64,000 bases of DNA, taken from assembly GCA_017508425.1 (NCBI GenBank), contig JAFVYZ010000007.1, forward strand, positions 1-64,000. The letters run 5' to 3'. The notes under the pieces are model-generated. The model was not told where the DNA came from. It was given only the letters and a program-made list of their open reading frames with translations, and searched no databases. Below are positions 24,627-34,176 of this stretch, piece after piece. Position numbers and translations under genes: made by a program. Each line of letters starts with the position of its first letter. The stretch's first letter is position 1. The DNA is from Clostridia bacterium (GTDB taxonomy: Bacteria > Bacillota > Clostridia > Oscillospirales > CAG-272).

Positions 24627-27600
24627 TTATTCTTTGGTATCGAAAAATCCCTTGAATGCCGATACGGCACTGGCGACGAACGCCGCCGTGCGGAAGGGCA
24701 CGAGCGACGCCTTGGTCAGGCGCGTAAAGACCTCCTTTTTGGCGGCAGACTTCTCGGCCTCGATCAGCTCACGCTTGCGACAAAGACCGTTTAAGAGTCG
24801 GGGCGACTGCACCGCGAGAAGCTTGCCGGGGACGGGGGCGGAATCCCCCTCGGGCAAAGGCAAAAACTTCTCGGCCAGCACATCGCTAGGAGCGATGGCA
24901 TAGCAAAGGGCCTTATCCTCCACCACGTCGGTATCGTGCGTGCAATAATACCCAAATTTGACGCGCGCCAAAATCTCCTTTCCACGGCGAAGATCAATTT
25001 TTCTTGCCTCGTTATTGGTGGGAAGCAGGAGCGTTTCGCTGACAAGCAAATCCTCGCCCTCAAGGAGCTCGGTGCCGTAATGCGCGTTAAAATCAGACAC
25101 CGTCATAGGGTTATTGGCCCCTTTGACCCACACGGTAAGTGTGCTTTCGGGCGGAATACTGAATCCGTCGAGCTCGAGCACACGATCCTCGGTGGGCGTA
25201 GCCTTATGACCCGTACCATTCCAAACGCCGAGCGAATACCCCTTCAGGGAGATCGGCTTATGGGTATGATTATAAAGCTCAACAAAGGCAAAGGGATTTT
25301 TCACCGAGACGCCATCCTTTTGGGCGGCACCCGTCAAGGGCATGACCTTGGTAAGGGAAATGGGGGAAATGAGCACGTATGAGGTGTCGGCATAGCGACC
25401 CTTACCTGCCATACCCGATGCCACGGCCGTCACACGATGGCCACCCGGAACATCGGGGAAACGGCGGGACACCGTACGCACCTCACCGGGCTGAAGCTTG
25501 CCGACGTGCACCTCCTCAAACGGTGCAAGATGGCGAAGCTGGAAGCCCTCCTCACCCGTCAGGTAAAAATCCACCGTAATGTCGGAAATGGGCTTGTCGC
25601 CTTCGTTTTTCACGGTCGCGGTCACCACGTGGGGATGCTCCATATCCTCGGAGATGCCGTAGCCCATACGCTTGATGTTCAAAAGGTCCCTGCCCTTCAC
25701 AAACACGGGAGCCGTCACGGTATAAATGCTGCCGTTTTGAATACGCAAATAATAATAATCAAAATCGGGGGTCAGTTCCACGTGCCAACGGAATTCGGTC
25801 AAGGCCCCTGCATCCACGGTCGCGACCACGATCGAATCCTCCGTAATCAGCTCAAGGCGACCGATGCCGGCCTCATTTTCGGTGGTAACATCAATCTCAA
25901 CATCCAGCTTATCCGGGCTTTGAAGGATCGCGCCCAGCCACTCACCGTTCACGCGATAGCGTACCTGCACGGTGCGGTCAGTCGTCATATAAGTGCGGCG
26001 ACGGCGCATTCCGTCCAAAATGTTTTCGCGCGTCAGCGCGGGCGCGAGCACGTAGCCCATGCCGCCCGAATCGCCCCAATCGGCATGATGATTGTCCTCG
26101 TTCAAAAGAGGCGAAACGCGCCATCCGCGTGACAGTGCCAAGGCATAGCTCGGGTGATGACGTGTACCGTTCATCTCGTAAAGAGCGTAGGTTTCTTTCA
26201 CATTATCGGGAAAATCGCGGAAATCGTCACCGTTGCCCCACGTATCGCCCGGATGATTGAACATGGCGATCCCTTCAGGGTGCTCGGCAACGCTTTGGTT
26301 AAAGGCGTCAAGGTCATTGCTGTAGGAAGAAAAGCACGCCCATTTGCTGTTGAGGAAATTAATGTGTCCCCAAAAGCCGTTGACCTGGTGCCAGGTCATT
26401 TCAAAGCCGTAAAGCGTGGCAAAGCTGCCGGGGACGTTGAAGCGATCGGCCAAGGCTCTTTGACGTGCATAAACGTCACGATCAAGGCATCCCGAATGGT
26501 CGGTAACGGCGAAATAGTCCATACGTGTGACGTTTTTTGCGTATTGGAAAGCCTCGGCAGGCGTTCCTCTGCCGTCCGACTCATTGGTGTGGCTATGCAC
26601 CTGACCGCAATACAGGTGCATTTCCTTGCCATCGCCAATGGCAAAATCCCATTTTTCATAGGTGCGATTTCCGCGCATATCGCGCAGGGTGATTTCCAGG
26701 GTGTGCGTACCGAAGGCCAGCGCGGAAGCCGGCTTATAGGTCACCTTTTTCTCGGTCCAAGCACACTTCTCCGACACATTGATGCCGTCAAGGCAAAGCA
26801 CTGAAATGCGCGTATTAACGCCCGAAACGTCGTGATAACGAACGGTAATTTTCGGGAAATGCTCGTTTTCAAGCACACGGTAGGGGGCGGGGTCCGAAAA
26901 TGTGATCTCGGGACCGCGGTCATCCACCAGGGCCACCACAAGCGGCTGTGCTTCACTGCCGAGCATAGCGGCGTAAAGACCGCCCTGCACCTTAATATAA
27001 TAACGGAGCGGCTCCTCGGCAAAGGCAATCTCCCGAAAAGGGATGATGCATTCAAAAAAGCCCTCATTATTTTGATAGGCTATGCGAGGTGAAAATGCAC
27101 CGCCCATGGACACGAATACCGTAGCGTGCCCCACGTTAATGCCGCCAAGGGCCGCAAAGCGGATCGGCAGATCTCCGGCCGACAGCGGAACGCGCGAGGC
27201 GGGAGATACGGGCAAAATGACCGGCACGACGGTATCGGTCACATCCGCCGCGGTTTGATGCACGTCAAGAAAGCCCGGTGTGGGCAGGGCGTGCGCATCG
27301 ATGATCTGCCCCTCACGCGGCGACTCAAGCGACGCATCGACAATCGCCGCCAAGCGACAGTTTACGTCGTGACGTTCATCGTCAAATCGAAGGTGCACCG
27401 TGTAGATCGCATCCTTTACCGAGCCGCCGCGCGGCACGATATAGAGTGTACCGCCGTAGGAACTGCGTGCAAAAGAAAACACACTCTCCGCATGTGCGGT
27501 GCCGTCATCCTTTTTGGGGACGGCAAGAGGAGCATAGTAAAAAAGAAGCGCGGGATCCGAGAGCCCCTCCGCGACGGTGGGGAAAAAGCCAATGATCTTT

Positions 27601-28175
27601 TCAACGGCAGCCGCCTTTTGCGCCTCGAGATCCTCGACCGGCTTTTTGACCAGATTGACGGCAGCCATTCCCCCTGCGGGAATGATGTTTTCACCGGACA
27701 CGTAGGCCAACGCATTGCGGCAAAGAAGGCCGTCAAGGCGTTGAAACAAGAGCTCGTAATCCGCAAGATCAAGCTCGCTTTCCGTCAGGTTTTGAAATTC
27801 AAAATACGGATGCACACAGGGCCAAAGCGATATTTCGGTCACAACAAGCGGCGGCAGCACGTCGGCACTGCAAAGCGAAGCACAATAGGTCGTGCTTTCC
27901 TCGCCCTCCTTGCAAAAATGATATTCAAGCCGATCCCCCACCATATCCCTTGCAGGGACGGTGGCCGCAAAAACCGTATAGCTATCCTCCGTGCGGTAGC
28001 CGTCAACGGGCAGCATGCGCACACGCCCCTCAACGGTCCTTTGACCGAGCGTCTTATAAGCCAGCTCCACGAGCGGCAGGTGCGGTGTGTCATCCGCAAG
28101 CAAGATCTGAAGGGTCACATCGCGCTCGCGAAGCAACACGGTTGCGGGCGCGTGGATATAATTGCGAAATTCCAT
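24627..28175 (-). CDS. large PHP-domain metallohydrolase (CehA/McbA-like) with lamin-tail-like ends
   Basis: An 1182-residue protein. A PHP-type metallohydrolase domain occupies about residues 515-760. Metal-ligand motifs are YCGQVHSHTNESDG (His527 and His529), YFAVTDHSG, MFNHPGDTWG and LLNEDNHHADWG. It is flanked by beta-rich regions: a lamin-tail-like segment near 110-150 (TEISLWPCVHPYFEFQNLTE), Ig-like stretches near 440-520 and 760-930, and a second lamin-tail-like segment near 960-1050 (FVELYNHTHKPISLKGYSLG). CehA/McbA relatives hydrolyse esters, carbamates or phosphoesters. It lacks an evident N-terminal signal peptide despite its surface-protein-like architecture. It follows the DUF554 gene by 13 bases. 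Substrate unknown. Confidence 0.75.
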   Translation of the reverse strand: MEFRNYIHAPATVLLRERDVTLQILLADDTPHLPLVELAYKTLGQRTVEGRVRMLPVDGYRTEDSYTVFAATVPARDMVGDRLEYHFCKEGEESTTYCASLCSADVLPPLVVTEISLWPCVHPYFEFQNLTESELDLADYELLFQRLDGLLCRNALAYVSGENIIPAGGMAAVNLVKKPVEDLEAQKAAAVEKIIGFFPTVAEGLSDPALLFYYAPLAVPKKDDGTAHAESVFSFARSSYGGTLYIVPRGGSVKDAIYTVHLRFDDERHDVNCRLAAIVDASLESPREGQIIDAHALPTPGFLDVHQTAADVTDTVVPVILPVSPASRVPLSAGDLPIRFAALGGINVGHATVFVSMGGAFSPRIAYQNNEGFFECIIPFREIAFAEEPLRYYIKVQGGLYAAMLGSEAQPLVVALVDDRGPEITFSDPAPYRVLENEHFPKITVRYHDVSGVNTRISVLCLDGINVSEKCAWTEKKVTYKPASALAFGTHTLEITLRDMRGNRTYEKWDFAIGDGKEMHLYCGQVHSHTNESDGRGTPAEAFQYAKNVTRMDYFAVTDHSGCLDRDVYARQRALADRFNVPGSFATLYGFEMTWHQVNGFWGHINFLNSKWACFSSYSNDLDAFNQSVAEHPEGIAMFNHPGDTWGNGDDFRDFPDNVKETYALYEMNGTRHHPSYALALSRGWRVSPLLNEDNHHADWGDSGGMGYVLAPALTRENILDGMRRRRTYMTTDRTVQVRYRVNGEWLGAILQSPDKLDVEIDVTTENEAGIGRLELITEDSIVVATVDAGALTEFRWHVELTPDFDYYYLRIQNGSIYTVTAPVFVKGRDLLNIKRMGYGISEDMEHPHVVTATVKNEGDKPISDITVDFYLTGEEGFQLRHLAPFEEVHVGKLQPGEVRTVSRRFPDVPGGHRVTAVASGMAGKGRYADTSYVLISPISLTKVMPLTGAAQKDGVSVKNPFAFVELYNHTHKPISLKGYSLGVWNGTGHKATPTEDRVLELDGFSIPPESTLTVWVKGANNPMTVSDFNAHYGTELLEGEDLLVSETLLLPTNNEARKIDLRRGKEILARVKFGYYCTHDTDVVEDKALCYAIAPSDVLAEKFLPLPEGDSAPVPGKLLAVQSPRLLNGLCRKRELIEAEKSAAKKEVFTRLTKASLVPFRTAAFVASAVSAFKGFFDTKE

Positions 28176-28188
28176 GCGATCTCCTTTC

Positions 28189-28932
28189 TCAAAGCGGCAA
28201 AAATGAAAACACGGGACAAAGCACCAGGGGCAAGAACATGGCAGGTAGCATATTCATCACCTTCAGCTTGGTAATGCCCAGCAGGTTCGTGCCGATGCCC
28301 ATCACCAAAAGAGAGCCGACGGCCATGATCTCACCCACCACAAGGGTCGGGATAGCACCGCCCACCCAAACGGCCACCAGCGTGAGGCCACCCTGAATGA
28401 GAAATACCGACGCCGCTGAAAGCAGTACACCGCCCCCGAGGGTCGTGGCAAAGATCGTGGCCGACACCATATCGATCAAGGACTTGGCATAGTAGGTCGT
28501 GTGCGTGTGCGCGCTCCCGCTTTCGATCGCTCCCGTCACGGTCATCGCACCGACGCAAAACAGCAGGGTCGTGCTGACAAAGCCCTCGGCGATCCGCCCC
28601 TGCCCACCACCAAGACGGGCCTCGACCCATTTCCCCAGGCGATTGACCCAGCCATCAAGGTCAAGAAGCTCCCCGAGGACCGTGCCAAGAGCCATAGAAA
28701 CGATCATCAACAATACGTTTGAGATCGAAAGTGCACCCATGATGCCGATCAGGATCACGCAAAGCCCCATGGCGCGCATAAGGGCGTCGGAAAATCCCTT
28801 ACGCCCATCCTGCACCGTCGCCTCCTTGCCGCCGCAACGCGCGGCAAACCGACGGATCACGAGGCCCGATGCCGCACCGATCAAAACGGCAACGGTATTC
28901 ACGATAGTTCCAAACAACGGGAAATCGGTCAT
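28189..28932 (-). CDS. DUF554 family membrane protein
   Basis: A 247-residue hydrophobic protein of the DUF554/YdfK family. It starts FGTIVNTVAVLIGAASGLVIRR and continues with several further transmembrane helices; GTVLGELLDLDGWVNRLGKW is typical. Members are predicted transporters of unknown substrate. The ATG follows GGAGG by eight bases. It is the first gene of a two-gene unit with the PHP-domain protein, so the two may act on one pathway, with uptake or export by this protein and hydrolysis by the other; this is only contextual. Confidence 0.88.
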   Translation of the reverse strand: MTDFPLFGTIVNTVAVLIGAASGLVIRRFAARCGGKEATVQDGRKGFSDALMRAMGLCVILIGIMGALSISNVLLMIVSMALGTVLGELLDLDGWVNRLGKWVEARLGGGQGRIAEGFVSTTLLFCVGAMTVTGAIESGSAHTHTTYYAKSLIDMVSATIFATTLGGGVLLSAASVFLIQGGLTLVAVWVGGAIPTLVVGEIMAVGSLLVMGIGTNLLGITKLKVMNMLPAMFLPLVLCPVFSFLPL

Positions 28933-28973
28933 AAAAAAGCCTCCTGAAAATGAGCCTCTAAATAATATAATTC

Positions 28974-29002
28974 AGTATATCACGCGCGAGGGGAAATTTC
29001 AA
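28974..29002 (-). promoter_or_regulatory. promoter of the DUF554/PHP operon
   Basis: Minus strand: TTGAAA (28997-29002), 17-base spacer, TATACT (28974-28979), about 42 bases before the ATG. Confidence 0.7.
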
Positions 29003-29065
29003 GAAGGATTGCAAAAAAGGCAAAAAATGCTTTAAAAAGCACAAAAAACAGAAACCGGATCTTCA

Positions 29066-29416
29066 CCGCGCGAGGTGGGAAAGGCTCCTGCGGAGACTGC
29101 CGAACGCTTTGCGTTCGGCAAAATCCATTGGAGCAAGCACAAAGAGCCCCCGCCACAAGGGCGGGGGGCGGAGAATCGAACTCCATCCACACGCTTTGCG
29201 TGTGGCATTAAAGATTCGCCATAATAATAGCAAGTTTCAAAATAACGGCTGAATCTTTCGTCGGAGTTAGCTAACCCCGCAGGAGCACCACACAAAGAGC
29301 CCCACGCCACAAGGGCGTGGGGTGCTCCTGCGGAGACTGCCGAACGCTTTGCGTTCGGCAAAATCCATTGGAGCGCACAAAGAGCCCTCCCACGCGAGGT
29401 GGGAGGGCTCTTTGTG
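29066..29416. repeat. mosaic of palindromic repeats abutting the 3' end of tRNA-Lys
   Basis: About 350 bases made of reused palindromic pieces. An identical 51-bp unit occurs at 29084-29134 and 29324-29374. Each copy holds the perfect hairpin GCCGAACGC-TTT-GCGTTCGGC and is closed by GCTCC/GGAGC. Three hairpins begin with the same arm (ACAAAGAGCCC, at about 29139, 29292 and 29379) but have different, self-complementary tips. A further hairpin, CCACACGC-TTT-GCGTGTGG (29187-29205), keeps the CGCTTTGCG core with a changed stem. GCGGAGAATCGAACTCC (29168-29184) copies the T-arm of the tRNA, and GCAGGAGCACCA (29279-29290) is an inverted copy of its acceptor end. No coding sequence is supported here. 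Confidence 0.85.
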
Positions 29417-29492
29417 TGGTGCTCCTGCGGAGAATCGAACTCCGGACACCTTGATTAAAAGTCAAGTGCTCTACCGGCTGAGCTACAGGGGC
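29417..29492 (-). tRNA. tRNA-Lys (anticodon UUU)
   Basis: A 76-base tRNA with encoded CCA. It has a D-arm (GCTC/GAGC) and an anticodon stem CTTGA/TCAAG around the loop CTTTTAA (anticodon TTT). The T-arm is CGGAG-TTCGATT-CTCCG. The acceptor stem GCCCCTG/CAGGAGC has one mismatch, C3 against A70. The 3' acceptor strand is the version found in the adjoining repeats, and the 5' strand would pair perfectly with CAGGGGC. Confidence 0.95.
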
Positions 29493-29509
29493 ATTTATTG
29501 CACCCGTAT

Positions 29510-29538
29510 ATCATACCATAAGAACGCGTATTTGTCAA
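29510..29538 (-). promoter_or_regulatory. promoter of tRNA-Lys
   Basis: Minus strand: TTGACA (29533-29538), 17-base spacer, TATGAT (29510-29515), about 18 bases upstream of the tRNA 5' end. Confidence 0.85.
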
Positions 29539-29579
29539 CAGTTTTTTTCAAAGTTCTTAACTTTTTTAAAGCAGCAGGA

Positions 29580-30077
29580 TCACATCGGGCGCAAGCGATC
29601 GGCAAGCAATCGCACGTGCTCGGGCAAAAGCCCGGGGAGCATCGCCTCGTCCTCCTCACTTTCAATAATGGACGTGCGTATCATTCGAGCAAAGAGCTTA
29701 TCAAGACCCTTTTGCCGAGAGACGTTGAGCTCGCCGCCGAAATAAACGGTATCGTCAGCGCTACGGAGCAATTCTTCGGGGAAAAGCATTTCCGCATAAT
29801 TTTCAAACTGATCGGCAAAGGCACAGCAAAGAAAGAGCGTATGGGGCTTTTTCACCAACGCCTCCTTATAAGTGGAAAGATATGCTCGCGCCGCACGGTG
29901 GAGCTTTGAAAAGCGAACGGCACTGCCGAAAACCACGTAATCAAACGCCTCGGGCGACAGGGTGCTTTCGGTAAGGTCAAGAAGCGTAACATCGTGGCGC
30001 GGCAAGTGCGAGGCCAACAACTCGCACATCGAGCGACACCCACCCGATTTACCGGCATAAGCAATCAAAATCTTCAT
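29580..30077 (-). CDS. flavodoxin-domain protein, HemG-like
   Basis: A 165-residue single-domain flavodoxin-fold protein. It begins MKILIAYAGKSGGCRSMCELLA, where the FMN phosphate loop would lie. DYVVFGSAVRFSKLHRAARAYLSTY matches the block typical of the flavodoxin/menaquinone-dependent protoporphyrinogen-oxidase (HemG) family. The phosphate-loop consensus (S/T-x-T-G-x-T) is replaced by AGKSGGCRS, so FMN binding is likely but altered. It is short and lacks other domains, so electron transfer or a quinone-linked oxidation is a guess. It is transcribed towards the tRNA-Lys gene from its own region divergent to ligA. Confidence 0.75.
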   Translation of the reverse strand: MKILIAYAGKSGGCRSMCELLASHLPRHDVTLLDLTESTLSPEAFDYVVFGSAVRFSKLHRAARAYLSTYKEALVKKPHTLFLCCAFADQFENYAEMLFPEELLRSADDTVYFGGELNVSRQKGLDKLFARMIRTSIIESEEDEAMLPGLLPEHVRLLADRLRPM

Positions 30078-30157
30078 AAGGCTCTCCCTTTTTTGTGATA
30101 CTTATAGTGTAACATATTTTCGCTGAAAATGGAATAGGAAAAAGCAAAAATCTCGCG

Positions 30158-30186
30158 TTGACAAACCGACGTAAAAGGTTTATAAT
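30158..30186 (+). promoter_or_regulatory. promoter of ligA
   Basis: TTGACA (30158-30163), 17-base spacer, TATAAT (30181-30186): full consensus, 35 bases ahead of the ATG. Confidence 0.93.
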
Positions 30187-30188
30187 AA

Positions 30189-32228
<2,040 letters not shown>

Positions 32229-32263
32229 AGATCCACCATTTTCCATTCGTTCACCGGTTGTTC

Positions 32264-32281
32264 ATAACTGTATGATATACT
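32264..32281 (+). promoter_or_regulatory. extended -10 promoter candidate for the DUF368 gene
   Basis: TGATATACT, an extended -10 element, lies between ligA and the DUF368 gene without a good -35. This suggests partly independent expression. Confidence 0.4.
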
Positions 32282-32333
32282 GGAACGGTTCACAAAATAA
32301 TCAGTAGCAGCTTTCACTGCGGAAAGTGTGATA

Positions 32334-33401
32334 ATGAATAAAATCAGTTTAATGCTAAAGGGCATCGTCATCGGCTTTGCCAGCCTTGGCGTACCGGGCC
32401 TTAGCGCCAGCACCATTGCCATTGTGCTGTTCGTATATTACGATATGATATACGCCATCAGCCACATATTCAGCAAGCCGAAAACAAGCATCCCCTTTTT
32501 GCTCACGCTTTTGTCGGGCTACGCCATCGGTTGCCTGGGTGGCGCGTGGGCCGTCAACACCCTTTATATCGCGTATCCCATCCCCGTGATTGCCGCGGTA
32601 CTCGGGTTCCTGATCGGCAGTGTGCCCCGTATGGCCGCGGACAGTAAAGATGATTTCAAGCGTTGGCCCAACTGGGTGGTGATGGCGGTCGTCGCGTCCG
32701 TCTTTCTCATCTACGCGATGGTCATCACCGACGGACACTCGGTCTCGCTCGAGAACGTGCGTTTCCCGCTCGACTTTATTTTAATGGCCATTGTCGGTGC
32801 CGTTACCTCCATGACCCTCGTGATCCCCGGCGTGGATTTTGCCGTGACCTTAATGGCTCTTGGCTACTATTACGCCTTCATCGACCTGGTTGGCAACTTC
32901 GCCGCAATGAACTTCACACGCCTACTCCTTTTGATCTTCTATCTTGTGGGCTACGGTCTGGGGTCGGTCGTATTCTCAAAGGGCCTGCGTTATCTCATCA
33001 AGCGCTTTCCCCGTCAGCTGCACTGTGCCAACCTTGCAATGATCACAGTATCCCCCGTTATTGTAGTGAAAAAATGCCTCATTGATAACCCCAACGAAAA
33101 AACGATGCTGCACAACATCACCTGGAAGGCATGGGTATGGGCATTTATCATGTTTGCCGTCGGATATTTTGCCTTTACGTGGGTGCCGCTGATGCTCCGC
33201 TATCTCGGGTTCCTGCCGAAGCAAACCGAAAAGGTGATCGCCACCGAAAACTCGGCCGCGCGCGCCGACATCCCGCTGGAAGAGGCCTTAAAGGCCCCTG
33301 CCCAAGAGGTGCCTGTGGCAGTAACCATTCCTATGGCCCCTGTGGAGACTATGACTCCCATCACAGCACAGGACATAGACCAAATCGATCCCGACCTGTA
33401 A
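32334..33401 (+). CDS. DUF368 family polytopic membrane protein
   Basis: A 355-residue protein with about eight hydrophobic helices and the DUF368 landmarks: LKGIVIGFASLGVPGLSASTIAIVL near the N-terminus, FLIGSVPRM and SMTLVIPGVDFAVTLMALGYY. This family has been linked to undecaprenyl-phosphate flipping (PopT/UptA-related work); transport of that lipid carrier is the best present guess. A proline- and valine-rich cytoplasmic tail of about 60 residues follows the last helix and is not part of the family core. I use the ATG at 32334, eight bases after GGAAAG; a GTG at 32328 is also in frame. It ends at a strong terminator. Confidence 0.85.
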   Translation: MNKISLMLKGIVIGFASLGVPGLSASTIAIVLFVYYDMIYAISHIFSKPKTSIPFLLTLLSGYAIGCLGGAWAVNTLYIAYPIPVIAAVLGFLIGSVPRMAADSKDDFKRWPNWVVMAVVASVFLIYAMVITDGHSVSLENVRFPLDFILMAIVGAVTSMTLVIPGVDFAVTLMALGYYYAFIDLVGNFAAMNFTRLLLLIFYLVGYGLGSVVFSKGLRYLIKRFPRQLHCANLAMITVSPVIVVKKCLIDNPNEKTMLHNITWKAWVWAFIMFAVGYFAFTWVPLMLRYLGFLPKQTEKVIATENSAARADIPLEEALKAPAQEVPVAVTIPMAPVETMTPITAQDIDQIDPDL

Positions 33402-33402
33402 A

Positions 33403-33441
33403 AATAAGCCGCAAATGCGAATGCATTTGCGGCTTATTTTA
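33403..33441. terminator. bidirectional terminator between the DUF368 gene and the esterase
   Basis: AAATAAGCCGCAAATGC and its exact complement are separated by four bases, between convergent genes. T-rich tails flank it on both strands. Confidence 0.9.
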
Positions 33442-34176
33442 TTTGCCCTCGGTAAGAGCCTTGTATTCTTCGAAATACCGCACACCAAGGGTGCGACAAG
33501 AGGCGGCGCTGAAATGAATGCCGTCCGAGCGGCACGGCAGATCCGCCGCCTTGACAATGCGACAATTCGGCAGCTCACTTGCAAGCTCACGAAGAAGCGC
33601 GTTCATGGCGGGTACGCCGCGCGCGATCTTCTCCCAGCGCGCGGGCGCAATATGCCCCGAGAGCTCACCGATGATAATGGGCAGATCCTCGCCAAGCTCA
33701 CGGCGTAGCGACGTCATCGTATTAAGAAATGCCGCGCGGTAGGCTTCGGCATCAAAATGGCTGCAATCGTTCTCTCCCTGATGCCAAATAATGCCGCCGA
33801 GCGTTGAAGTGCGCATGGCGAGCTTTGCCATCATCACGGCGTGATCAAAGAGAACGCCGCCCGGCTGCCATTTTTTAATGCCCGACCCGCCGTATGCACA
33901 AGGGATAAGACCGATGTGCTCCCCCGTGTGCTTAGCAAGTGCATCGGCAAAGCTGGTAGCAAGACAAACGCCCGGCAAAAACTCGGCACAGCTGCCGCGG
34001 TCAACGTTCAAGGGCTCACACATCGGCTGCCACACGCCAAAGCGCAGCACGTGGCAAAGCCCGTTTTTGATCGGCTCTACCTCCCCGATGTCGCCTCTGC
34101 CCGCCATATTCGACTGACCAACCATTAAAAACGAGGTAACGTCCTTGACGGCCTTAATTGCTTCGATCTTACTCAT
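33439..34176 (-). CDS. SGNH/SASA-type carbohydrate esterase (sialate O-acetylesterase-like)
   Basis: A 245-residue hydrolase. The SGNH blocks are visible: FLMVGQSNMAGRG near residue 17 (nucleophile Ser), GGSGIKKW, GGIIWHQGENDC and the C-terminal DGIHFSA (Asp and His of the triad). It resembles carbohydrate esterase family 6 and the DUF303/SASA group that remove acetyl groups from sugars. There is no signal peptide, so it acts inside the cell, perhaps on imported sugars. Its ATG overlaps the stop of the upstream dehydrogenase by four bases (ATGA), indicating translational coupling. Confidence 0.86.
   Translation of the reverse strand: MSKIEAIKAVKDVTSFLMVGQSNMAGRGDIGEVEPIKNGLCHVLRFGVWQPMCEPLNVDRGSCAEFLPGVCLATSFADALAKHTGEHIGLIPCAYGGSGIKKWQPGGVLFDHAVMMAKLAMRTSTLGGIIWHQGENDCSHFDAEAYRAAFLNTMTSLRRELGEDLPIIIGELSGHIAPARWEKIARGVPAMNALLRELASELPNCRIVKAADLPCRSDGIHFSAASCRTLGVRYFEEYKALTEGK

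Noticed and set aside
29066..29416. CRISPR array
   Set aside because: The repeats are palindromic modules of varied spacing with tRNA-derived pieces. There are no regular spacers and no cas genes.
29032..29465. Several small overlapping frames in the repeat mosaic on both strands
   Set aside because: They are translations of the palindromic repeats (for example the recurrent AERKAFGSLRR-like peptide). They have no ribosome sites and overlap the tRNA.
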